From NCBI GenBank assembly GCA_029378245.1, contig JARKIF010000005.1, positions 930,001-994,000 on the forward strand: a stretch of 64,000 bases of DNA. The letters run 5' to 3'. The position numbers and the translations under genes were made by a program. The notes beneath the pieces were generated by a model. It was not told the DNA's origin, made no database searches, and worked only from the letters and a program-made list of their open reading frames with translations. This DNA comes from Roridomyces roridus (Eukaryota; Basidiomycota; Agaricomycetes; Agaricales; Mycenaceae). How positions within the stretch are numbered: the first letter of the stretch is position 1; the number at the start of each line of letters is the position of its first letter. Below are positions 33,730 to 45,596 of this stretch, piece after piece.

Positions 33730-35536
33730 ATGCCTTTCTCCTCTGCGTGGTCCTGGCTGACGAGGAAACTCAAGAAGCAACTCGTTCTCAACGCCTTGGA
33801 TGCTAATCAAAGGCACCAAAACGCCCTCGCTAGCCATGCTGAGTCTCTTGGCGCGCGTCTCGAAGAGCTAGACCGACTTCTTGTTCGTGTACCGCCTCTC
33901 GAAGCCAACCAGACTTTCATTGTTAAGACAGGCACAAGCCGACGTCGAGGATGCAGATTCTGACTTAGAGTGCGATTTCTACATCCCGAATAGCAAACCG
34001 CCCATCGGTCCTGTGAAGAACTTCAACAGCGTGGTACAGGTCCACTCTCGTGCCTGTTTCTCCTCCTCCTGAATGTGCTGCAGAAATCACCGTTTTACCA
34101 AGACACCATGAAGAGGACGCGGTATTTGAATCTTACAGTCCGCCATACGAGTGCGTCCCTTGAATCTGAATACGATACTGCCTAATGTCGAATGTAGTGA
34201 CTACCAAGGAAGTCGACACACTCAAAGGCGCGGTCAACGCTGAAATAGCACGCGTCGAACAAATGCAAGGGTCCGTATCTATGACCATCCTCTCATTCTT
34301 GGCTGACCAGTCTGCAGGGGCTCTTCTTCGTCATCCATGACCGACGCATTAGACTGGGCCCTCATCGCTGAAAAGGTACGTACAGGTACTCTGGATATCG
34401 TTGCCGTTTTTATACCGCTACAGGTCTCCGATATATCCAATGTAAAGAGAAGTGCCGACGAATGCAAAATCAAGTGGCACGGGGAAATGAGCAGCACCGT
34501 GAACCGCGCGGCCTGGGAGGAACCCGAAGTCAAAAGGCTGCGCGAAATCATCAGTGGGAATGGGGAGAAGGCAGTGGATTGGGTACAAGTGGCGAAAGAG
34601 CTTGGGGTCCGAATATTTCATTGCACACAGCTCAAGCTCATTTCTCTCACAGACGAACCGTTTACCGATCGATTGTATGCGCACGGGTTTGGAACGCCCA
34701 CGACAAATATGGACCGGGGTGGCCGACAGAAAGGTCCTGGATGCAGTCAAAATGTATGGCACCTCCTGGAATCTCGGTAAATTATATTTCATTTGTGCTA
34801 ATTCCCCAACTCACACTCTTAGTTGCACGATACGTCGCTCCGGACTTGACAGCCCACCAGTGTTCTGGCCGTTACTCGCGCAGTCTTGACCCCAATCTTC
34901 GACATGGGTCATGGACCGAAGAGGAGGAGCAGAGGCTCGTCGCTGCTGTGACGGGTTACGGAAGGTCATGGGTGGAAGTCGCCAGCGTTATACCTGGCAG
35001 GACGAGCGACCAGTGTCGAGATCGCTGGACTGCTGGCTTTGACCCAGCAAGAAAGAAGGAGACGAAAGCCGGTGCTTGGTCCAAGGAGGAAGACCAGAAA
35101 CTTCTCGAGACGGTCAACCGTATGGGCAGAAAATGGAAAGCCATCGGGGTTCAGATGGATCGCTCAGGAACAGTTGTGAGTCGACTTTTTAGCATGACCA
35201 TACTTCGGCTAATCTGAGCAGTGTCGGGTTCGTTATGAGAAATTATTGAACGACGACGGTGAGGTGGAGTCTGGTACTTCGACGCCGCTGTCGCGAGAGG
35301 CGGAAGACGACTCGGAAAGATCCACTCCCAGGCCACCGACTACGTCACAATCAGAGCCACAACCGCGACCAAAACCAAAACCGATTGGTAAAGGTACAAA
35401 AAGAACGGCTGAACACGAAAGCGAGGGGCCTCGGAAGAAACGAGCTCTCAATTCAGAGCAGGAAGAGACGGATAACAGTGCTGCGACAGAGGTACCATGC
35501 AGAAGATCGTCTCGATTAAATCCTGGTGTACAATAG
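33730..35536 (+). CDS. SNAPC4-like multi-Myb repeat protein
   Basis: Four to five SANT/Myb repeats in tandem resemble SNAPC4, the DNA-binding subunit of the snRNA-activating complex. The N-terminus is a short coiled coil (LKKQLVLNALDANQRHQNAL; LGARLEELDRLL), then CDFYIPNSKPPIGPVKNF. Repeats include MTDALDWALIAEKV / RSADECKIKWHGEM, WEEPEVKRLREIISG / VDWVQVAKELG, ADRKVLDAVKMYGTSWNLVA, SWTEEEEQRLVAAVTGYGRS with GRTSDQCRDRWTAGFD, and WSKEEDQKLLETVNRMGRKW. The tail is acidic/basic and disordered, with an NLS-like RKKRAL. About eight introns, all in frame. The stop codon is 2 bp from the stop of convergent TAF8, so the two transcripts must overlap at their 3' ends. Confidence 0.8.
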
Positions 35537-35538
35537 AA

Positions 35539-36590
35539 TTACATGGAATCAATAGCTAATGAGGTCGGGACGCGGGAACCAGTCGATTGCCTGGATTTCC
35601 GCGAGGAGGGATGAGAGAGTTTCCAGCGTTTGCGGGGATGAATCGTGGTTTCTGCGTTTACTATATGACCCAGCAACTCGCCTTCTTCTTGCCCCTTGGC
35701 GTCCTCTGTCGCCACCATCAGGTTCCGTAGCGAGTTTTGGACTAGCGCTGCGGTCTCGAGCTTCTTCTCCAAAGAAGGAATGGCCGCTTTTTTAGGAGGA
35801 GAGGCCTAGAGAGGATGAGTTTGAATGCAGGGGCGAGACAAGTACATACGGGTGTCCGAAGATATGTGTGCTTGGGCGGCAACTTTGGGAAGAAAGTGGG
35901 TAGTGTCCGCAAAGTACCCGGCACCGTCATGGGTATAGATTCATCGTCTGAAGGGAGTCGTGCCGGAGAAGCAGAGCGAGAGCGAGCTGGGATCAAGGTA
36001 GGTGTAGCCGGCAAAACTGTACTCGTAAGTGAATGTCATGCAGACCCTCCAACGACTCACGTTTCTTCTTCTTTTTCTTGACTACTTTCGCTCTTGTGGG
36101 TCGCAGCTTCTCGGGCGCGATACCAAACTCTTCGCATGCAAGCACAAGATCTGTGGCAATTGCACCGGACCTGTTTGAGAGATTGGCATATTGATGCGCG
36201 CGCTCATACAGTCGTTCGATGACTAGGTCAAAAGCATCAGGTTTGTGCTCAAAGTTGTTGAGTGTGTCGCGTACAAGCAACGACATCGCGCTCGAGAGTC
36301 TCTATGGCGAGCCGGTCGCCTCCTGAGAAACCTGCTTCGCGTAGTTCAGACGCAATGAGCCTCTGGATTGCTTTGGACGCGATAAGAGGTGTGATTGAAG
36401 TCAAATCTGGCGGCGACGGTTCGGGAGGAGGGGGAGTCGGGACGCGTGGAGGAGGGGGAGGAGGCGGCGCTTGGTAAGCAGTAGGAAAGTACTGGGCAGC
36501 AGCATAGTTGTACTGAGAGTACGGATTGTAGTTGGAGCCAGCGGGGACAACAGGCATGCCAGGCGCGCCTGGCTGGTGGTAGTAGGACAT
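35539..36590 (-). CDS. TAF8: TFIID subunit 8 (TAF8)
   Basis: TAF8 pairs with TAF10 through a histone fold and links to TAF2 in TFIID. Exons on the minus strand: a Pro/Tyr-rich N-terminus (MSYYHQPGAPGMPVVPAGSN), the bromo-associated histone fold (ITPLIASKAIQRLIASELRE; LAIETLERDVVAFIERLYER; LSNRSGAIATDLVLACEEFG), a lysine run, then the conserved C-terminal TAF8 segment (TFFPKLPPKHTYLRTPASPP; KLETAALVQNSLRNLMVATE). The intron after DVVA removes a frame conflict and rebuilds VVAFIERLYERAH. Start at 36590 is supported by only 48 bp to the divergent riboflavin kinase start. Confidence 0.9.
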
Positions 36591-36638
36591 GATCAGTGAC
36601 CAAATTTGTCAGCCCGCAATCTCATTATCTCAACCTCG

Positions 36639-37357
36639 ATGGCCACCGCTGCCGAAGTAGCCAAGCTTGCAGAACGCCCAGAGGCCCAGCGCCAAACCAC
36701 CGAGTTCCGTGCGGCGAGGCCCCAAATCGTGGGCCCAGACACACCCCAGTCTCCGTACCCCATCCTGCTTTCTGGTCCCGTGCAGCAGGGTTTCGGCCGC
36801 GGCGGCAAGGAACTAGGATGCCCAACTGGTTCGGATGATGCTGTCTCTTCCATCTCACACAACTTGAAACAATGAAATACCAGCCAATCTTCCCGACGAC
36901 TCTATTACACCGATGAGTAGCGTATGCGAGCCCGGTGTCTACTACGGCTATGCCCAAGTCCTGCCTCCCAAAGACGCCAACTGGGATGAAAAGCACTGTA
37001 TTGTCCATCCTATGGTTATGAGCCTGGGTTGGAACCCCTTCTACAAGAACGAGCGACTGACTGCCGTGAGTCATCCGGTTAGATATCCGATATTTGCTTA
37101 CAGACGCGCAGGAAATCCACGTCATGCACGAGTTTGACGCGGACTTTTACGGATACGACCTGAAAGCGGTCGTCCTAGGGTATATCAGACCAGAGCTAGA
37201 CTACACCTCGCGCGGTGAGTCATATTGGTACGGGCAAGTTCCAAGAGCTGATACGGCCGTGGCAGAGGCGTTGATAGAGGATATTGAGACCGACAAACGC
37301 GTCGCGCTGAATTCGTTGGCCAGGCCCTCGTATCAAGAATATAGCAAGGCCATTTAA
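36639..37357 (+). CDS. FMN1: Riboflavin kinase
   Basis: Riboflavin kinase makes FMN from riboflavin and ATP. Four exons join to give about 185 residues, the usual monofunctional eukaryotic size. Motifs in order: [39 protein letters not shown] (the P-T-A-N substrate/metal loop rebuilt across the first intron), [31 protein letters not shown], then [20 protein letters not shown] and [20 protein letters not shown]. The catalytic Glu (HVMHEF) is present. Introns are standard GT-AG. Confidence 0.94.
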
Positions 37358-37450
37358 AGCATTAGAATAAATTCTGGTAATATTATAGAGACAACGAGTC
37401 CTGTGATTTCGTTGGCGCAAACCAGAGTGGATAGCGAGCAGACGTACCGT

Positions 37451-38104
37451 CTACCGACGTTTCCTTTTTCTGGCCCGTGTTCCTCCAATTTTGAGTGGTG
37501 TACGGTCGGTTATGGTCATAATTCTGGGGCGGACTTCGTCTCCCTGGGCCGTCGTGAGGGCCTTGAAGAGCGCGTCTCTTCCCTGTCCGAACCCTTTGCA
37601 GAACAAGTCGATCTTCATATCTACGTCCGGCCCCTTGGCCGCCTCTTCCTGTGCAAAGTGCTGAATTTTTTCAAACATCCGCACGGCACATTGGTAGCCT
37701 GCTTCGTACGTCGACCGATTGCGCTTTTTGAATCCACAAGAGCCGCCGGAGAACCACGCGAGGGTGTTTCCATTGGGGTCCGTGAACGTGTTTATGGTGT
37801 TCCTCGGCGTCGAATGGCAATGGAGTCGGTGGGCGGGCACTCTTTCTGACACTTTGTAGTCGGTGACAAGAGGCGAAGTTGGTGTCGGGGGCGGCACGGC
37901 GTAGAACGGTAAGGGGTTTTCACCTCCTTCACGCAAGTCTCCAATGATGTCGCCAATGTTATTCTGGACTGGCGAGGGACTTGGGGAGGCAAAGGGATTG
38001 CTTCCCAGTACAGATGGACGGGACACGTAGTCCGAGTATGCCGCGTGTGTCGGAGGGCGTAGACTCGTCGCCAACCGCGCCCGGCGGGCGACTTGAGCGA
38101 ACAT
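37451..38104 (-). CDS. MRPS18: Mitochondrial small-subunit ribosomal protein uS11m
   Basis: A single-exon frame of 217 residues. The N-terminal 35 residues are Arg/Ala/Ser rich with few acids (MFAQVARRARLATSLRPPTH), a likely mitochondrial presequence. The C-terminal 125 residues carry the uS11 fold: YKVSERVPAHRLHCHSTPRN, NTINTFTDPNGNTLAWFSGG, SCGFKKRNRSTYEAGYQCAV, IDLFCKGFGQGRDALFKAL and ITDRTPLKIGGTRARKRKRR. The yeast equivalent is Mrps18. The last block is the conserved rRNA-contacting C-terminus. The start is 43 bp from the divergent QCR9 start. Confidence 0.9.
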   Translation of the reverse strand: MFAQVARRARLATSLRPPTHAAYSDYVSRPSVLGSNPFASPSPSPVQNNIGDIIGDLREGGENPLPFYAVPPPTPTSPLVTDYKVSERVPAHRLHCHSTPRNTINTFTDPNGNTLAWFSGGSCGFKKRNRSTYEAGYQCAVRMFEKIQHFAQEEAAKGPDVDMKIDLFCKGFGQGRDALFKALTTAQGDEVRPRIMTITDRTPLKIGGTRARKRKRR

Positions 38105-38147
38105 AATTTTTGTTTAGGCGCCAAACAATTCCCTTTTCCGTCCCACC

Positions 38148-38435
38148 ATGGCGGTCAGTCCCGATACTCGTCTGCTGTAGCATTCTCTCATCTTGCCTCT
38201 AGTTCTCGACCACGCTGTACAACACTTTCTTCCGCCGCAACAGTGTCTTTGTTTCCACCATCTTTGTCGGCGCGTTCACCTTTGGAATCGGGTTCGACAC
38301 GGCAGTCACTTCCTTCTACGACAAGTGGAATAAAGGCGTACGTTCTTTCCGTATCACACACCGCCTGCAGCTTACACTGCGAAGAAACAATGGAAAGATA
38401 TCCGCCACAAATACGTCGAGGCTGCCGAGGAGTAG
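38148..38435 (+). CDS. QCR9: Cytochrome bc1 complex subunit 9 (QCR9)
   Basis: A 63-residue inner-membrane subunit of respiratory complex III, too short to show as a single frame. Three exons: 38148-38153 (only ATG GCG), 38203-38337 and 38385-38435. The product reads MAFSTTLYNTFFRRNSVFVS, TIFVGAFTFGIGFDTAVTSF (the single TM helix), YDKWNKGKQWKDIRHKYVEA and AEE. Length and motif order fit the family well. Both introns are GT-AG and in phase 0. Confidence 0.9.
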
Positions 38436-38476
38436 ATTATCCAACAAAATAAATGCTATAGACTGTGGGCAACCAA

Positions 38477-40130
38477 CTATCGGCGTGAAAGCGCCCAGGG
38501 ACTTCCAGCTGCATAAAAATCCATGGGATATCCTCCCTTCTCCTCCTTGGACATCCAACCGACAGCCTTCCCCACTGCTACCGCCGTCTCGTACGGACTA
38601 AGTAAGGGCCGGTCGAACGCATATCCCCAGTCGATGGACAACCGAGGACAGGAAGTCTGAATGAACGTCGATATATGCGGATTGAACAGCGCCAGTTTGG
38701 CTGGGGAGAGTTCGGAGAGAAGAATTGGAATGTACGGAATCGGTGTGTCTGACCCCTCCAATTGGTTTGTGATCGCCTACAGAATGTGAGAGATGGAATG
38801 AGGCGATGGATCAGTCCTAATACCTGGAGCTGTTTGAAACTGCCCTGCCGACCCAAGGTGCCAAGAATGACACCCCACAGCGGCGCATCCGAGGCTGAGG
38901 ATATGCTTTTCCTTGCCGTTTGCACCGCGTCGTCGCGCACCTCGTGCATTTGTCGGTGGTCATACCGCTCACGCGTCAGTTTCTTCGAGTAGGGATCGTA
39001 TCGGAACGCCGGGACAGAAGGATTCGCTATCATTATCGACTCGAGGTGGAAGCGTCCGTCCCCCAAGTAACTACAGTAAGACATGAAAAGCGTGCACAGA
39101 AAACATATGAGAGAGCCGTACAGCAGAGCATCCACGTCTTCCAGGCGCGGTGCCGTGCAACCCAGAATTTCTCCCGGTGACAATGGCTTCGACCGTGGTA
39201 TCGCAGCCTCGTATTTGCCTCGCCAAAAGTTCTGTGGAGGCATCTTGGTCGGGGTGGAGTCCTCAGCAATCAGACCTGTGGGCTGGGTTGTGGGCCGCAG
39301 ATCAGGGTCTTCCGATGTGAGATCGTCCTTGAGACGCTGCAGTGCAGAAACAAACTGGATTGTGGACACTAGGGCCAACCTGGTCGGCTCTTCTGAATGA
39401 GGGTCTGAAGAACTGTCGGAGGACGTCGGGCCTTCTATTCGAAGATGCTCCCTGGATGATCCAATTTGACGACCAGCCGGAATTTTACTGTCAGAGTCTT
39501 CCGAGTCCAACAACGCTTGATGGAATGTATCTCGATCGTCGGGAAAGTTGAGCCGAACGGTTTGTGCGAGATGCACCGAGTCGATGGCGATCTCCACGAA
39601 GATGTAGAGGGTTTTTATTGTCGTCTGGTCCATCGGGACTTGAGGTATATCAGTATGAATGAAAGATTGTCTTGGGGGTACGCACCAAGACAACTGTGGC
39701 CGTAATGAATGAGCATATCGCAGCCAAGCGCGACCGCAGTATAATCGTCAACGCAGCATGCTCCGTAAGTTACGTCTCCCATGATAACTGTGAGCGCCGG
39801 GGTAAACCTGCAGCGACCAGTCAACAACGAGGATATAGATTTGAAACTGGAGCACCTTTCGATTATGTCTGCGATAGGGCACGCGAACATTTGGAGGCCC
39901 TCGGGCATCTGGAGGGCAACCATCGTTGCGTTGTTTTTTCGTACATGAAAGATGGTCTTGTGGATTTCGAGCGAGTAATTCGATGGGAGCTGGGCGATGG
40001 CGGCATTCAGCTCGGGATCTTGGAGAATTTCTGGAGGAATCTGGTTGCTCAGGACAGCAGCACCTGGGCGCGAGGGTGTCGCAGTTTTTGTACCGACGAA
40101 ACGCCTGCGAGGCTTGCTTGCATTCGACAT
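38477..40130 (-). CDS. DPH1: Diphthamide biosynthesis protein DPH1
   Basis: DPH1 with DPH2 forms the [4Fe-4S] radical enzyme that transfers 3-amino-3-carboxypropyl from SAM to a histidine of eEF2. Four exons give about 510 residues. Motifs: [60 protein letters not shown] (first cluster Cys), [13 protein letters not shown] (across the first intron), [20 protein letters not shown] (second Cys), [20 protein letters not shown] and [20 protein letters not shown] (third Cys). A proline/acid-rich insertion sits before the second Cys block. The start is 104 bp from the divergent NPC1 start. Confidence 0.93.
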
Positions 40131-40234
40131 GATGGTGGTTTCTGAAACGGTCTGCTGATTACGTCAATACACGACCCTCTTGCGTCTCTCCTCCATCGCC
40201 GTTCCTCGCACCAGTGAGCTCACCTACTCGGAAA

Positions 40235-43200
40235 ATGTCGTCCAGGAGTGGCCATTGCGCCATGCTCGGGTCTTGTGGCCCCAGCGCTATCAAAGACCTT
40301 CCTTGTCCATACGACGGGCCTGCTGTCGAGGTGTGTTGGCTTGGCCACAGTTCGCGCGTCGTAATAATGTGTTTCTAGCCCGAAGATGCGGAAGCACGCG
40401 CTCTGTTAGTCGACGTTTGCGGCCCAGAATACGCGCAGGGACCCGTCTGCTGCACCTCGGACCAGGTGGAGGCTCTGCGCGAGAACTTTGAGCCCGTCGA
40501 AGCGCTCCTTTCCAGTTGTCCTGCCTGCCGGAACAACTTTCGCAGTTTCTTCTGTACATTCACTTGTTCGCCCGACCAAGCCACCTTTTTGAATGTCACT
40601 CGCACCCAGACGACGCAAACTGGCGAGACGGCCGTTAAATCCCTCGACTTCCATGTCGGACAGCCGTTTGCAGAGGGTTTCTTCGACAGCTGCAAGAATG
40701 TCCAATTCGATTCTGCCAATTCATACGCCATGGAATTCATCGGTGGCGGCGCCAAGAATTACTCTGCTTTTCTGAAATACATGGGAGACGAGAAGCCGCT
40801 GCTGGGTAGTCCCTTTCAAATGGACTTTCCATCACAGACTCCCCCCGAACTCTCCGCCCTAAACCCTCCACCTCGTAACTGCTACGACAATGACTTGGCA
40901 AGTCGGTGCACGTGCATCGACTGTCCGTCTATATGTCCTACCTGGCCGGATGTCCCGGCACCTGGCTCGGAGCCCACATGCCATGTCGGCGCCGTCTCGT
41001 GCCTTTCCTTTATCCTCATTCTCGCCTATTCACTGGCGGTCTTTGGCTTCTTCCTCGGCTACGTTGTTCAGAATACACTCCGTAGACGTCGAGAACAGAC
41101 CTACGAAAGAGTGGCGCTCTCACACGAGACCAATTCCATCTCGTCCCCGAGATCTCAGAGCCGTGCTCTCGTGGGTGCGGCGTCCCTAGCGCAGTACCTC
41201 GACGACGAATCCAGTGGGACGCAGTTTGAATCACGTCATCTGGGTCGTGGCGCGTCCCTCGTGGACCCGATCGAGACTGCTCAACCTCGCCAATATCCCC
41301 TCAACAACTTACTCCGACGTGCATTCTATCGACTTGGATTGGCCACGGCCTCCGCGCCTTGGTTGACCTTCTCCGTCGTCTTCCTTTTCATGGGACTTTT
41401 GAATGTCGGTTGGAAGTATTTTGCCATCGAGACCGAGCCCGTCCGACTGTGGGTCTCGCCCACATCCGAGAGCAGAATACAGAAGGACTACTTTGACCAA
41501 AATTTTGGTCCATTCTATCGCACCGAACAGATTTTCGTCACCTCCGAATCTGGACCCGTCTTATCATGGGATCACTTGCAATATTGGTTCAATGTCGAGG
41601 CGGAGATTCGAGACCTCGAATCTCCTAACGGATACACCTTGGATGATGTCTGTTTCAAGCCGGCTGGTCCGCGGGGAGCATGTGTGGTCCAGTCTGTTGG
41701 AGGTTGGTTTGACAACGACCTTGAGCCTTACAACGAGACCTCGTGGCGATCCCATCTGGAACTTTGCGCCCAACAGCCCGTGGAGTGTAGACCGGACTAC
41801 GAACAACCTCTAGCACCACAATATGTCCTGGGAGGTGTTCCGGAGAAAGATGGCTCCAAAGAGTTTTCGGCGGCAGAGGCTATGGTCATCACCTACGTCG
41901 TGGATGATTCCCTCGACCCTGTCCTGCAGGCGAAAGCCATGGAGTGGGAGGAGGTTGTGCGAGCGTATCTGGTGGATTTGAGTGCCAGATCCGTCTCAGA
42001 AGCAGGTCTGCGAATCGCCTTTTCCACTGGTGTCTCTCTCGAAGAGGAGATCAACAAGAGTGCCAATATGGACGTCAGGATCGTCGTCTTGTCCTACCTG
42101 GCCATGTTCTTCTACGTCTCCTTGACTCTCGGCAGTGGTTCTTCGCGAGAAGACCAAGGTCTCGGGTCCTCATTGGTCCAGTGGGCGCGTAACTTCCCTC
42201 TGCTCTTCAAACGGGGGGAACATTCTTCCGCGGTCTCCATTGATTCCAGCACGGCTCCCCGTTTCTTCCCTCGCATTCCTAGGACTTTATTCATCGAATC
42301 CAAGTTTGTGTTGGGACTCTTTGGGATCTTATTGGTTATCCTATCGGTTTCCTCCTCTGTTGGATTCTTCTCTTTCATCGGGGTCAAAGTGACCCTTATC
42401 ATCGCAGAGGTCATCCCTTTCCTTGTCCTCGCTGTTGGCGTCGATAACGTGTTCATTCTTGTCCACGAACTGGATCGCCAGAATCTGCTGCATGGCCCCA
42501 ACGCAGCTGCGACAACCGATGGACCGGGTTTCGCAACCCCTATCTCCCCCACTTCGCATCGATCCCCCTTCGATTCCACACAAGATGATGCGGATGTGGA
42601 TACCGCGTCTGTGCCACTTTACCTCGCTGCTGAAGAGCGTATTGCGAGAACCGTTGCCAAGATGGGACCGTCCATCTTGCTCAGCACCATAACGGAGACT
42701 GTTGCATTCGCTCTGGGCGCCCTGGTGCCCATGCCAGCAGTCCGCAATTTCGCGCTTTATGCTGCGGGGAGCGTGCTTTTGAACGCCATCTTACAAGTCA
42801 CGGTCTTTATCAGCGCCCTCTCCCTGGATTTGAAGCGTGTCGAGGTACGGTCATTTCTATTCAATAATGACTTGATTTTCATCTTTGCTCTAGGCTAGTA
42901 GGGTTGATTGTTTCCCGTGTATCCGCCTTCCACCAAGGATTGCTTTGCTCGAAGCCCCGGCGTATGGCAGTGGGTTGGGTCGTATTGCTCGCTTCATTCG
43001 CCGGCACTATGCACCGTTTTTATTGAAACCGGTGGTCAAGGGCGTCGTCTTTGTCATATTTGGCGGCGTCTTCGTGGCATCCGTGATTTCTATCCAGCAC
43101 ATCGAACTTGGACTAGGTATGGTTTATTCTCCCTCGGTCAAGTCCAATAACAATAATAATCTATATTCTAGATCAACGACTGGCCTTACCCTCCGAGTCT

Positions 43201-44540
43201 TATCTGGTGGCGTACTTTGACAATCTCGATAAATATCTCGACGTTGGCCCTCCCGTCTATTTCGTTGCCCGCGACGCCGACATGACCCAGCGCCAGTGGC
43301 AGCAGGCTCTTTGCGGTCGATTCACGTCGTGCGAGGACTTTTCTGTTGCGAACAGGCTGGAGGCGGAACGCAAGCGGCCTGAATCATCTTTCATTTCCGA
43401 GCCTACGGCCTCTTGGATAGACAATTTCTTCGCGTGGCTCAATCCCACCGAAGAATCATGCTGTCGCGTTCGTAAAGCCGACCCGTCCGTGTTCTGCAGC
43501 GAACGTGAATCGTCACGCATGTGCCAGCCATGTTATCTTGACAAAGAGCCTGCGTGGAATATCACGATGGCGGGTCTTCCCGAGGGCGAAGAATTCATGT
43601 GGTACCTGAAACAGTGGTTGATCTCACCGACGACCGAGGACTGTCCTGTTGGAGGTAGAGCGTCCTTTGGAAACGCCATCTCCATTAGCGAAGATGGACG
43701 TGGAGTCACTGCCTCGCACTTTAGGACGTTCCATTCGCCTCTCAAGACCCAGGCGGACATGATCAATGCTTTCGCCGCCGCGCATCGCGTCGCAGACGAT
43801 ATTAGTCGCGAAACCGGTGTTCAAGTCTTCCCGTACTCGCTTCCCTACGTTTTCTTTGACCAATATGCCCACATTGTGGGTATCACTCAAGAGGTACTCG
43901 GCCTTGGCCTCGGCGCGGTCTTGATTGTCACTGCGTTGATGTTGGGCTCGTGGAGGACGGGCACGATCGTCACAGCCGTCGTTGCACTCACTGTGGTGAC
44001 CGTTATGGGAGTCATGTCTGTCTGGGGTATCAGTTTGAACGCGATTAGTCTCGTCAATCTGGTCATCTCGCTTGGGATCGCGGTGGAGTTTTGTGCCCAC
44101 ATTGCTCGGGCGTTCATGAGCGCCGGATCAGGATTGCCTATGGACCACCCTGCTGGCCAGAAGGAGAGAGACGAGCGGATGTGGACCGCCCTGGTCGATG
44201 TTGGGCCGTCGGTGCTCTCCGGCATCACCTTTACCAAGTTGATCGGAATGTCCGTGCTGGCCCTGACCCGTTCGCGGTTGCTTGAGGTGAGTGTTTCTGT
44301 CTTGCCACCATTCTTTGATTCACGTCGCGGCAGATCTACTACTTCAGGATGTGGCTAACACTCATAATTTCGGGTGCCCTACATGGTCTGGTATTGCTTC
44401 CTGTCATTCTTAGCGTTGCGGGTGGGCCTGGTTTCCCTCAGCAGGAGGCGGATGAAGAGTGGATGTCGACTGCCATAAGGAACGATTATGAGTATGCGCC
44501 TTTCCTGGCGGACGATGATGACTCGATAGCCAGTGACTAG
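40235..44540 (+). CDS. NCR1: NPC1/NCR1 sterol transporter of the vacuole/lysosome membrane
   Basis: NPC1 proteins move sterol across the glycocalyx of the vacuole/lysosome membrane. About 1,370 residues in five exons. The cysteine-rich N-terminal sterol-binding domain (GHCAMLGSCGPSAIKDLPCP; CPACRNNFRSFFCTFTCSPD) is followed by a TM segment, the middle luminal domain, the sterol-sensing domain (about 42300-42480: IEVIPFLVLAVGVDNVFILV-type helices, KVTLIIAEVIPFLVLAVGVD), the cysteine-rich loop (CCRVRKADPSVFC) and the last TM block (FCAHIARAFM; GPSVLSGITFTKLIGMSVLA). The visible ATG at 40235 gives no signal peptide, which the family normally has, so a 5' exon may be missing. Other joins are clean. 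Confidence 0.93.
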
Positions 44541-44599
44541 TACTGAACGCGTTTTGTATTGGAATAGAGGACAAGAGATACACGACAAGTGGATATATT

Positions 44600-45455
44600 T
44601 CAATCTTTACCTTTGGATTTGGACCTGGACCTGCTGTCCCTAATGTCGCTGCTCCTGCCGCGGCTGCCTGACCGAGAGCGACTCCTGCTGCGGCTATAGC
44701 GCGACGATGAATAAGAACGGGAGCGAGAGCGCGACATGGACCTGGAGCGAGAACGGCTGGAGCGAAGAGAGTAGCTCCTGGACGTTGAGCGCCTCCGGCC
44801 GTATCCACCGCGTTGGTAGCTTGGTGAGCGTCTGCGACGATCTTGGGGGGCCCCACGACGAGGTGGAGAACGCGAGCGAGAGCGTCGGCGGTAAAAGTCA
44901 CGTCCAGGAGGTGGGGCACCTCGACGGAAGGGGCGACCACGGTAGGAATCGCGTATGCGAGGACCATCTGGGCCTCTACGGCGGAATGGGGGCGAGCGAG
45001 ACCGGGAACGAGAGCGAGAGAAAGAGCGGGGTCGAGCACCATTTCGGGGCAGACGGGGTCCTCGAGAGGGTGAGCGTGTGCGGATAGGAAGGTCAGAGAG
45101 CTCGACTTTGACGACAGCGCCGTCTATCTGACCACCGTTCATGTGCGACGCGGCCTTTTGTGCTGCGGGGGAATCCGAGTATTCCAACGCGGCCTTTCCT
45201 CTGTTCTGGCCGGCTGATTGAAAGGATGAGCACTGGAACGAGAACACACGGGAGAAACCAACATTTTCCGTAGAGCGGCAAATCAATCTGAATTATCTCG
45301 CCATAAAAACCAAAGATGGTCTTGAGATGCGTCTCGACGACGTTGCGGGACAAATTGGTGATAATGACGACGCGGGCACTCGGGTTGCCTGCGGGTTCCA
45401 TGTCTGCATCCTGGTCGACGGCGCGTGGCGATGGCGAGCGTCCTCGGACGGACAT
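44600..45455 (-). CDS. RNPS1: RNPS1-like RRM protein with RS domain
   Basis: RNPS1 is a splicing co-activator of the ASAP/PSAP complexes tied to the exon-junction complex. Two exons on the minus strand. The RRM begins ARVVIITNLSRNVVETHLKT, continues IFGFYGEIIQIDLPLYGK and, across the intron, SGQNRGKAALEYSDSPAAQK and AASHMNGGQIDGAVVKVELS. The remaining about 150 residues are an Arg-Ser domain (RSRSRSRSPPFRRR, SYSLRSSRSRSRSMSRSRSR). An upstream in-frame Met at 45521 exists, but MSVRGRSPSPRAVDQDADME fits the usual start. The downstream NPC1 gene converges 59 bp away. Confidence 0.88.
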
Positions 45456-45596
45456 TTTGTTGTGACGGACGTAGCGAGCCCGAGTAACCCAGTTGATCGA
45501 TGATGGCGTTTGTTCTGACACACCGCCAACACACCGCCATGATGCCTGTTCTTTCTTTGTCTCGGATCGTGCCAGGGTTTTCCTTTCACCACTACC

